Under the pieces are notes generated by a model. The model saw only the letters and a list, made by a program, of their open reading frames with translations. It searched no databases and was not told the origin of the DNA. From Planctomycetota bacterium (GTDB lineage Bacteria; Planctomycetota; UBA1135; GCA-002686595), in contig JAESRM010000222.1 of NCBI GenBank assembly GCA_016764635.1, forward strand, positions 1 to 5,062: a stretch of DNA of 5,062 nt, read 5' to 3'. Positions 1 through 5,062 of this stretch are shown one piece after another (positions within the stretch are counted from its first letter, which is position 1; every line of letters begins with the position of its first letter). Position numbers and translations under genes: made by a program.

Positions 1-250
1 GGGGGCCGCCTTCGCAGTTTTTGCCCCAACGCGGTGCACCCCAACCAGCTTTGGCCCGGGTCCACGCCATGTTTTTCAAGTCGATGGAGCCGCTCGCGGT
101 TTGGATCGACGGTGCCAGCCATGCGGCCCAGTCGTAGCCCATGCCATTGCCACCGTCCTCGACCACCAACCAAAGGGTGGAGACGTCACGTATATCGACC
201 GTGGCCGAAGCGGAACTTGCGGTCAGTAGGTCGGAGCGCCAAAGGACTTG
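1..250 (-). other. NPCBM-type carbohydrate-binding domain, truncated by the window edge
   Basis: The segment has the hallmarks of the first half of an NPCBM/NEW2-like domain: a strand reading STLWLVVEDGG, then DWAAWLAP, then a G-W-G...G-K-N-C-x-G-G-P stretch. In the family this is normally followed by a conserved G-I-G-x-H-A motif, which would lie just outside the window. Such domains bind glycans, for example in glycosyl hydrolases, and suggest the protein attaches to a polysaccharide. Confidence 0.65.
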
Positions 251-2341
251 GGCGGATTCAAATTCGCCGCCTAAACTGCCCACTAGGCCGTATTCGCTCC
301 ATAGGTTGGTACTGCGATTGCGCACCCATGTTGCCGCGTACTCGCGAATATCGTTGGCTCCGGCGAGCGCTTGGCTGACCATGAATTCGGCGGCTTGGCG
401 CTCGGGCATGAAGGCGATCGCGTCCAGGGCCTTGCGGCGAATAGAGAGTTCGGCACCTTGCTGGCTCGCTTCCGATTGCAGCAGGGCGAAGGCTTCGGTC
501 GGGTGCAAGCGCCAAGCGAAGTCGCGGACTAGAGCACGATCTTGGGTCGGGTCGAGGCGCTGCACGAGTTCCAGGTAGAGCTCGGTTTCCTTGTGCCTGG
601 CTCCGATCCCGATGGACTCCAAGTAGGTGCGATCCTGCCCGTCGTATTGCAAGGCTAGGTCGATCAGCAATGCCTTGGAGTCACTCCAGGGGACGAGCTC
701 TAAGTGGGCAGCTGCGCGGGCGCGGACCAAGGCACTGGAGTCCTTGGTGAAGTGCTGGATCACATCCTGCGGCGGCATGCCGGAGCTCAGACACGCTTCA
801 AGGGCTGCCAAACGAACGCGGGCGTCCTTGTGTCGCCAAGCGCTGTGGAGGCGGCCATTCAAGGCAATGCTAGCTTTTGTAGGGAAAGCGGGGTCCGCCA
901 CAGCGCTCCAAACATTGGCGACAAGGTCTAAATTCCTGCGGTGCTCGATGGCGGCCATTTCAGCCATCCTTGCATCGAGGGTCGCTTCAATTTGTCGTTC
1001 CCCGTCCTCCTGGTCTGTACGCGAATCTGGACTCAGCCGAAGAATGCGACCGTACGCCTTGCGGTCGCCAGCCGCATGACCTCCCACGCCGGGGTCAAAC
1101 CAATCCGCCACATAGATTGAGCCATCGGGGCCGGTGACCACATCGCTGGGTCGGAACCAATGTCCGCGTTTCCCGTCCGCACCCAAAGCCGGTCGGATCA
1201 AGATACTCTCCGTAAGCTTCACTTGGGCCCCTTCGATTTCAGGTTTGAAGTCGAAGACCAAGGAGCGCCCGGCATCGGCCGCAAGCACATGTCCGGCCAA
1301 CGCAGGGATGGCTTCATGCTCATAGACGGTGACGCCGCAAGGCCCGCCCGCCCCAGTTTGTGTTCCCGCGGGCATCACCCCCGGATCGCCCTGGTGCCAA
1401 TGGGCTGTGAAAGTCTCGAGTCCAGCGCGCTTGTCCGCCTGCCACGTGCGAGTTCCATCCGATCCAAAGTAGCCATAATCCGCACCCGGTGTGAGGCAAA
1501 GCGCGCGGCATCCCTGGTTGCCATCGTCGTCGTTGTCGAAGGTATACATCAGCCCAAAGCTGTCGACGGCCACCTCGTATTGATTCCGGAAATTGTGAGC
1601 CAAGACCCGCATGCCCTTGCCGTTTTTGCCGATGCGGCCGATCACTCCGCCTGTCCAGACCCTTCCGTCATCGGAGATCAGACCCGGGTTGTTGCCTGCC
1701 GGCGCCGGGCCGCCGCCGTTGTACATGGACCCGCTGCGCAGGTTGAAACCAGCCTTGTCCTCGACGAGATGCGGTCCCGCATTGCCTGCGCACCACAATA
1801 GGTCTCCGCTCGGATGCTCCACCACAGAATGCAATCCGTGGTCATGGTCAAAGCCGCCAAATCCAGTGAGGAAGACCTCGCGCTCATCAGCCTTCAGGTC
1901 CCCGTCCAAATCCCGATAGATGAACAAGTTGGGAGAGCAAGAAACGTAGACCGCGTTTCCGATGACAGCGATGCCAAGCGGCGCGGTCAGATCCTCATCC
2001 TGCACAAAAACCGTGCTGCTGTCCGCCACACCATCCCCAGTGGTGTCCTGCAAAACCATTATGCGGTCGCCTCCATCATGATGACGCCCAGGATTCTTCC
2101 CACGCCACTGACGGTAGTTCACACCCTCACAAACCCAAACCCGGCCCTGGTCGTCCACATCCATAGCCGTCGGATTGAACAACATGGGGGACTCCGCAAA
2201 AAGCGAAACCGTGACCCCATCCATGGTCTCAAAATTCAAGTCGGGCGCTTCGAACGTTGCGTCCTGGGAGGCACCGAGGGGATTGAGCGAGAGCAGGACA
2301 ATGAGGGGGAAGATCATGCCGCCTATCGTAAGGCTACACAT
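1..2341 (-). CDS. Exported membrane-bound-dehydrogenase-family beta-propeller protein with HEAT-like and NPCBM domains (3' partial)
   Basis: The frame is open for 780 codons from the ATG at 2339-2341 to the left edge with no stop. Residues 1-24 form a signal peptide. About 35-437 match the planctomycete/verrucomicrobial 'putative membrane-bound dehydrogenase' type: NPTAMDVDDQGRVWVCEGVNYR near 56-77, FDHDHGLHS near 164-172, HNFRNQYEVAVDSFG near 249-263 and FRPSDVVTGPDGSIYVADWF near 396-415. These propellers are distantly related to soluble glucose/sorbosone dehydrogenases, where PQQ is the cofactor; substrate and cofactor here are unknown. About 500-675 are alpha-helical and HEAT-like. From about 698 an NPCBM-type carbohydrate-binding domain begins (LWLVVEDGGNGMGYDWAAW, GWGAPRWGKNCEGGP) and is cut by the edge. 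Family members often end in a cytochrome c domain; no CxxCH occurs in view. The start is uncertain: ATG 2341 is preferred, but GTG 2374 or 2386 would add an Arg-containing n-region, and ATG 2317 would leave a very short signal peptide. It probably acts outside the cytoplasmic membrane. Confidence 0.85.
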   Translation of the reverse strand, partial: MCSLTIGGMIFPLIVLLSLNPLGASQDATFEAPDLNFETMDGVTVSLFAESPMLFNPTAMDVDDQGRVWVCEGVNYRQWRGKNPGRHHDGGDRIMVLQDTTGDGVADSSTVFVQDEDLTAPLGIAVIGNAVYVSCSPNLFIYRDLDGDLKADEREVFLTGFGGFDHDHGLHSVVEHPSGDLLWCAGNAGPHLVEDKAGFNLRSGSMYNGGGPAPAGNNPGLISDDGRVWTGGVIGRIGKNGKGMRVLAHNFRNQYEVAVDSFGLMYTFDNDDDGNQGCRALCLTPGADYGYFGSDGTRTWQADKRAGLETFTAHWHQGDPGVMPAGTQTGAGGPCGVTVYEHEAIPALAGHVLAADAGRSLVFDFKPEIEGAQVKLTESILIRPALGADGKRGHWFRPSDVVTGPDGSIYVADWFDPGVGGHAAGDRKAYGRILRLSPDSRTDQEDGERQIEATLDARMAEMAAIEHRRNLDLVANVWSAVADPAFPTKASIALNGRLHSAWRHKDARVRLAALEACLSSGMPPQDVIQHFTKDSSALVRARAAAHLELVPWSDSKALLIDLALQYDGQDRTYLESIGIGARHKETELYLELVQRLDPTQDRALVRDFAWRLHPTEAFALLQSEASQQGAELSIRRKALDAIAFMPERQAAEFMVSQALAGANDIREYAATWVRNRSTNLWSEYGLVGSLGGEFESAQVLWRSDLLTASSASATVDIRDVSTLWLVVEDGGNGMGYDWAAWLAPSIQTASGSIDLKNMAWTRAKAGWGAPRWGKNCEGGP
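317..844 (-). other. Alpha-helical HEAT-like region
   Basis: About 175 residues are Ala/Leu/Arg-rich helical pairs such as KDARVRLAALEACLSS, SSALVRARAAAHLELV and IRRKALDAIAFMPE. The D-x-x-V-R-x-x-A-x-x-A/H pattern is typical of HEAT-type repeats, which follow the propeller in many proteins of this family. The probable role is scaffolding or protein contact. Confidence 0.6.
1031..2239 (-). other. Beta-propeller dehydrogenase-like domain
   Basis: About 400 residues carry repeated blade-like strands of the form G-x-I/V-Y/W-V followed by D-x-x-G. The RNQYEVAVDSFG stretch corresponds in position and form to the R-N-P-x-G-x-A-x-D-x-x-G signature of sugar-dehydrogenase propellers. A His-rich loop (FDHDHGLHS) may correspond to the active-site His of that fold, which is an inference. 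Three Asp-rich loops at residues 99-107, 144-153 and 269-274 look like calcium sites. Confidence 0.75.
2270..2341 (-). other. Signal peptide of the dehydrogenase-like protein
   Basis: From the chosen ATG the N-terminus has a hydrophobic core (MIFPLIVLLSLNPLGA) and a plausible signal peptidase I site after LGA, before SQDATF. No lipobox Cys follows the core, so a lipoprotein is unlikely. The n-region lacks a positive charge when read from this ATG, which leaves room for an upstream GTG start that would include Arg. Confidence 0.65.
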
Positions 2342-2398
2342 CCAATTTGCATACCTGGTGGCGCAACTCAGCACCGTTTCGCGCACAGCTTCGCCATT
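2342..2398 (-). other. Short intergenic gap between the two minus-strand genes
   Basis: The gap is 57 bases between the TAA of the sigma fusion gene and the chosen ATG of the dehydrogenase-like gene. I see no strong hairpin followed by a T run and no convincing -35/-10 pair, which favours one transcript. An ATG begins one base after the stop (2395-2397) but is followed by only nine codons (MAKLCAKRC) before TGA at 2368-2370. In the frame of the downstream gene the whole gap is open, with GTG codons at 2384-2386 and 2372-2374 as alternative starts. Confidence 0.6.
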
Positions 2399-5062
2399 TT
2401 ATTCTAATTGCAAGCTGTAGGTTTCTCCGCTTTTCAAAATGATGTTGCTGGAAGCAGAGAAGTAGCTCGGGCCATCCAAAGAGTAGACCGAGCCGCTGAT
2501 GTGGATGGGTTGGCCGTTGGCTTCCATGAGTTCTTCAGGCTTCAGAATTCTGCTTTCAGCGAGGTTGACCTCCACGCGGTAGCTTGCCGGAATCAGTGCC
2601 CGAACCGTAATTTGGTTTCCACTGACGCTGGTTTGAGGCTGGCCTAATCCGAGTAACTTTCCCTTCATCCACCGGATGTCTACGAGTTGTTTTGGACTGT
2701 CCCGTTCGGTGGACTCCAATATGATTCGGATCCGTCCAGTGCGAGGCAGGCTCACACTCGTGGGCAGGACTATTTTGAGGTTAGCGGATTCAAACTTCAC
2801 CGAGTGCTCAATCCCTACACCGGGGAGGAGCTCCAATTCCGCGGAGGGGTGCAGCATGCGAAACCCGCCGGGTTGGGCGACCCACACACGCGCCATGCCA
2901 AATGCCCGCACCGAGCCGGAGACCCTTCCTGTTGCATCGCAGTTGCCAAGCCTGATTCCCTGAGCCACAGGGCCATCGGGAATCAGGTTGACCTGAACCC
3001 CTTCTACCGGCAGGTCTCCCAAATCGATCTTCAGTGAAACCCGACACATGCCGTGGGCGCTTGCATCCAACACAACATTTTGGGTTTCACCAGAGAGGAG
3101 TTTTACCTTCTTGGCTTTCAGGTTCGCAAGGATTCCAGGGCGCCCATCCAACGTAAGGCGGTGGGTGCCCTTGCGCAGATCCTTGAATTCAAATGTTCCA
3201 TCCGAACGGACAATCGTGGTGATGCCCTTACGCCAGTCATCCAGATAAACCTTCAAACCTCCAGGATTCACGCCTACAGGTAGCAGGACACGGCCTGCGA
3301 TGTGCGCGTCGCCGATCTTTCGGGGCCTACGTGATTTGGCCGGCTTAAGGACTAGGCGAACCGTCATTACAGCTCTACCGGGTGTATCGAAACGCACGTC
3401 ACCACTGGCCAGTTGATATCCAATCGCGCCGACGACGAACAAATCCACACCTTCCAGGCAGGCTTCGGCTGCGAGACCGTCCTCATGGCGCGAATTGGGT
3501 GGAGTGCTCGGCTGGAAGGGCTCGATGGACCCTGACTTCGAACCGCGACCCGGGTGAATCTTCAAGCCGAAGTTTTTGATGGGCCGGTCCGTGACGGAAT
3601 CGACTACCTGGAATTGAGTACCCAGTACGGGGGTGAGTTCGATCACAAGGTCGCGTGTCCCCGGCTCATGGGGCTCACCCCGATTCTTCCGACCGCCTAT
3701 TGATGTGAAGCCGACCGCCTTGATGGAAATGGTGTGGGGCCCACCGGAGATCAGGGCGAGGGAGAAGCGTCCGAATTCATCGGTGTCGGTGCGGGCTGAG
3801 CGTCCTCCGAGGGCTGAAGCTGGGCTTCCACCCACGCGTGCCCCCTCGATCGGTACGCCCGACTGCGAAAGCACTTTGCCTTCAATCGTGGGGGCAAGGG
3901 CTAGCACAAAGTCTACCCCTTTCGTAACTCGACCTTCTTCCACGGCGATAGGGTTTCTGTATTGAAAGAGATGGGCTGCGCTATTGGCGCGCACGCCATA
4001 AACCCCAGCGGGTGCATGCCCGATTTGGTAGGTGCCGTCTTCGGCGGTCCAGGTGTCGCGCGAATAGGTGAGGGACTCAGAGGGGCCAATGCCCATTTTG
4101 ACGCCTGCAACAGGTGTCCCTAACTCGTCAACCACGCGACCTTTTAAGGCCCCGGTACGGGCAAGGATGATAGTACCTAAGTCGCGCAATCCTGACGCAA
4201 GGATGGGGGCGGAGCCGCGGCTTGTTGCGTGGAAGGAGACGGAATGGGAGTCCGTGAATCGATCTGGCTCGATGTGTAATACGACCGAGAGCACGGTGGG
4301 AACTGGAACTTCGAAACGAAAAAAACCGGCCTTGTCGGTCACCGCTTCGAAACCCCACCTGTCGGTGAGCCCCTCAAGGTGCGAAGTCTCCACGCCATCT
4401 GCCCAGCCCTGATAGCCTCCCAGTTGGATCAAGATTCCTGGCAATGGCTCGCCGTCCACGTCTTCGAGCGAGCCGGTGACGATGCAGGAAAGGGATGCAC
4501 TTGGACTTTGAGAGGACAGCGAATTCGCATGAATCGGCGCCCTGGTGGCTTGTTGCCGGTCGTGCTCTAGGGTTGCGGCGGCAGTGGTTTGAGCGGTCTG
4601 CTCGAGAGAGCTTAGTTCCACTGCGCCCACGCTGTTCAAGTCCCGAACGGAATCGGATTCCTTTTCGGTGCTCACTGTCCAGATTCCAAACCCGAGCATG
4701 GCGACGCCTGCGACAGCCGCTAGTTTTGTGCTCATTTTCATGGCCAACATTCCTACGATAGGATGTGAGGGGGTTGATGATTTCCAGGCCCACAACGCCA
4801 AGCCGGGCATCCAGGAATCACGGCCACCGGGCCTGCGATTCAACCTTTCACGCAAGTCGGCGAGGCCCCTCGATAGTTGCGTGTTTACGGTATTGACCGG
4901 AACTCCGAGGCGCTTTGCGATGGCCCTGGGGGGCAGCTCCTCAAGGAACCTCTGCAGTAGCACGGTTCGGTAGGGCTCATTCAGCTCCGAAACCGCGTGA
5001 ACCAGCGCATTGTGCAAGTCCGCGCGCTCGACCAGTTCCTGGGTGGATGCCAGGGCCTCTGT
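2399..5062 (-). CDS. Membrane-anchored ECF-type sigma factor with carboxypeptidase-regulatory-like ectodomain (5' partial)
   Basis: The reading frame is open from the right edge to a TAA at 2399-2401, giving 887 residues in view (numbered here from the edge). Residues about 26-77 are sigma-70 region 4, the domain that reads the promoter -35 element: a helix around LNEPYRTVLLQRF, then a helix-turn-helix (PRAIAKRLG, then a recognition helix ending LADLRERL). Region 2, which binds core polymerase and the -10 element, is absent and should lie upstream. A linker leads to one hydrophobic helix (about 114-130), a Ser/Thr/Gln/Ala-rich stalk (131-192), then a beta-rich ectodomain to the end. At least four segments of the ectodomain (near 193-300, 304-389, 392-477 and 585-667) have the look of carboxypeptidase-regulatory-like repeats: G-x-V, G-x-P-x-x-G-x-x-V, and D-x-x-G-x-F/Y. 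The likely topology is sigma domain inside, ectodomain outside. The TTG at 5017 is an internal Leu codon, because the frame continues upstream in sigma-like sequence. The natural signal and target promoters are unknown. An extended fusion of this kind is known in outline from planctomycetes; this exact protein I do not recognise. Confidence 0.85.
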   Translation of the reverse strand, partial: TEALASTQELVERADLHNALVHAVSELNEPYRTVLLQRFLEELPPRAIAKRLGVPVNTVNTQLSRGLADLRERLNRRPGGRDSWMPGLALWAWKSSTPSHPIVGMLAMKMSTKLAAVAGVAMLGFGIWTVSTEKESDSVRDLNSVGAVELSSLEQTAQTTAAATLEHDRQQATRAPIHANSLSSQSPSASLSCIVTGSLEDVDGEPLPGILIQLGGYQGWADGVETSHLEGLTDRWGFEAVTDKAGFFRFEVPVPTVLSVVLHIEPDRFTDSHSVSFHATSRGSAPILASGLRDLGTIILARTGALKGRVVDELGTPVAGVKMGIGPSESLTYSRDTWTAEDGTYQIGHAPAGVYGVRANSAAHLFQYRNPIAVEEGRVTKGVDFVLALAPTIEGKVLSQSGVPIEGARVGGSPASALGGRSARTDTDEFGRFSLALISGGPHTISIKAVGFTSIGGRKNRGEPHEPGTRDLVIELTPVLGTQFQVVDSVTDRPIKNFGLKIHPGRGSKSGSIEPFQPSTPPNSRHEDGLAAEACLEGVDLFVVGAIGYQLASGDVRFDTPGRAVMTVRLVLKPAKSRRPRKIGDAHIAGRVLLPVGVNPGGLKVYLDDWRKGITTIVRSDGTFEFKDLRKGTHRLTLDGRPGILANLKAKKVKLLSGETQNVVLDASAHGMCRVSLKIDLGDLPVEGVQVNLIPDGPVAQGIRLGNCDATGRVSGSVRAFGMARVWVAQPGGFRMLHPSAELELLPGVGIEHSVKFESANLKIVLPTSVSLPRTGRIRIILESTERDSPKQLVDIRWMKGKLLGLGQPQTSVSGNQITVRALIPASYRVEVNLAESRILKPEELMEANGQPIHISGSVYSLDGPSYFSASSNIILKSGETYSLQLE
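3062..3310 (-). other. Further carboxypeptidase-regulatory-like repeat
   Basis: After a divergent stretch, this unit again has the expected order of elements: AHIAGRVLLP, GLKVYLDD, RSDGTFEFKDLRKGTHRLTL and a closing acid/valine strand. It is preceded by a basic segment (KPAKSRRPRKIGD) that may be an exposed inter-domain linker. Two Cys residues in the following unit (codons about 673 and 708 counted from the right edge) could pair in a disulfide, which would fit an extracytoplasmic location. Confidence 0.6.
3632..4486 (-). other. Tandem carboxypeptidase-regulatory-like (CarbopepD_reg / transthyretin-like) repeats 1-3
   Basis: Three consecutive beta-sandwich units are visible. The first is built on GSLEDVDGEPLPGILIQLGG and a later DKAGFFRFEVP. 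The second, clearest unit has GRVVDELGTPVAGVKM, AEDGTYQIGHAPAGVYGVRA and a closing acidic strand. The third has GKVLSQSGVPIEGARV, DEFGRFSLALISGGPHTISI. The family pattern is a beta strand with G-x-V, a turn with G-x-P-x-x-G-x-x-V, then D-x-x-G-x-F/Y and a G-x-Y/H-x-V/I strand. Such domains commonly form stalks or binding modules in cell-surface proteins. No metallocarboxypeptidase catalytic domain is present. Confidence 0.75.
4487..4672 (-). other. Ser/Thr/Gln/Ala-rich stalk after the membrane helix
   Basis: About 62 residues just outside the membrane helix are rich in Ser, Thr, Gln and Ala, with scattered charges and no recognisable fold. Runs such as TAQTTAAAT and SLSSQSPSASLS look flexible. 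The segment probably spaces the folded ectodomain from the membrane or cell wall and could be accessible to a protease. That role is an inference from composition. Confidence 0.5.
4673..4723 (-). other. Single transmembrane helix separating sigma domain from ectodomain
   Basis: Seventeen uncharged residues (LAAVAGVAMLGFGIWTV) are preceded by Lys residues (MKMSTK) and followed by charged residues (STEKESD). By the positive-inside rule this puts the N-terminal sigma domain in the cytoplasm and the C-terminal part outside. The segment is slightly short for a membrane span. It may be extended by flanking Ser and Thr, or it could act as a signal-anchor. Confidence 0.75.
4736..4755 (-). promoter_or_regulatory. 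Possible internal ribosome binding site and ATG ahead of the membrane helix
   Basis: On the minus strand a TAGGA (4751-4755) lies nine bases before an in-frame ATG at 4739-4741, which starts MKMSTK and leads directly into the hydrophobic helix. Translation from here would give a product without the sigma domain but with a signal-anchor-like N-terminus. A second in-frame ATG lies at 4733-4735. The frame is fully open across this point, so the fusion remains the main reading and internal initiation is only a possibility. Confidence 0.25.
4832..5062 (-). other. Sigma-70 region 4 domain within the fusion gene
   Basis: This segment encodes the region 4 helix-turn-helix and part of the linker preceding it. 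Visible hallmarks are the acidic/helical lead-in (ELVERADL), the L-x-E-P-Y-R-x-V-L-L-x-R-F core, the I-A-x-x-L-G-V-P turn, and the S-R-G-L-x-x-L-R-E-R-L end of the recognition helix. These are typical of ECF sigma factors. The domain runs straight into the linker and membrane helix with no stop codon between them. Confidence 0.88.

Noticed and set aside
1160..1801. Plus-strand open frame of about 213 codons
   Set aside because: It lies wholly antisense to the propeller domain, whose minus-strand translation shows clear family motifs. The plus-strand product shows no recognisable domain and fits a shadow frame in G+C-rich coding DNA.
2315..2317. ATG at 2315-2317 as the start of the dehydrogenase-like gene
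   Set aside because: It would leave only about 16 residues before the likely cleavage site and no n-region. The upstream in-frame ATG at 2339-2341 or a GTG is more plausible, though this is not settled.
2342..2398. Intrinsic terminator between the two genes
   Set aside because: Short complementary stretches such as GGTG and CACC exist, but there is no strong stem followed by a T run.
1814..2407. Plus-strand open frame of about 197 codons
   Set aside because: It is antisense to the N-terminal part of the dehydrogenase-like gene and the gap, with no recognisable motif or good ribosome binding site.
4068..4412. Plus-strand open frame of about 114 codons
   Set aside because: It is antisense to the carboxypeptidase-regulatory-like repeats and shows no domain of its own. 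The other shorter plus-strand frames across 34-5000 fail for the same reason.
4374..4793. Minus-strand frame of about 139 codons overlapping the sigma fusion in another phase
   Set aside because: It has Arg-rich, low-information sequence, and the overlapping frame encodes the membrane helix and stalk of the fusion. I saw no sign of a frameshift there.
5015..5017. TTG as the true start of the sigma fusion gene
   Set aside because: The frame stays open upstream to the window edge and encodes sigma-like sequence (QELVERADL). A start here would also leave the protein without sigma region 2.

Overview
The window is a G+C-rich stretch (exact value not computed) holding two large genes, both on the minus strand and both cut by a window edge. 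It fits a planctomycete, or a related member of the Planctomycetota-Verrucomicrobiota group. That assignment rests on two things: an ECF-type sigma factor fused to a membrane segment and a large ectodomain, and an exported 'putative membrane-bound dehydrogenase' of the Pirellula/Verrucomicrobium type with HEAT-like and NPCBM segments. It is an inference from gene content, with no marker gene in view.

From 5062 down to 2399 lies the first gene, whose 5' end is outside the window. It encodes, in order, sigma-70 region 4 (helix-turn-helix), a short linker, one transmembrane helix, a Ser/Thr/Gln/Ala-rich stalk, and about 750 residues of beta-rich ectodomain containing several carboxypeptidase-regulatory-like (transthyretin-like) repeats. 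Sigma region 2 should lie just beyond 5062. The predicted layout is a sigma factor anchored in the membrane by its own C-terminal extension, with the extension outside the cytoplasm.

Positions 2342-2398 are a 57-base gap with no convincing terminator or promoter. It carries a nine-codon mini-ORF and in-frame alternative starts for the next gene.

From 2341 down to the left edge runs the second gene, open for 780 codons with no stop in the window. It has a signal peptide, a beta-propeller dehydrogenase-like domain with Asp-rich probable calcium loops, an alpha-helical HEAT-like region, and the start of an NPCBM (carbohydrate-binding) domain. The C-terminus is missing.

Both genes point the same way and are close together, so they probably share a transcript. 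A cautious reading is a surface-sensing regulator next to an exported oxidoreductase or glycan-binding protein. No link between them beyond adjacency is shown. The plus strand has no gene I can support. I saw no RNA gene, CRISPR array, insertion sequence or notable DNA repeat.
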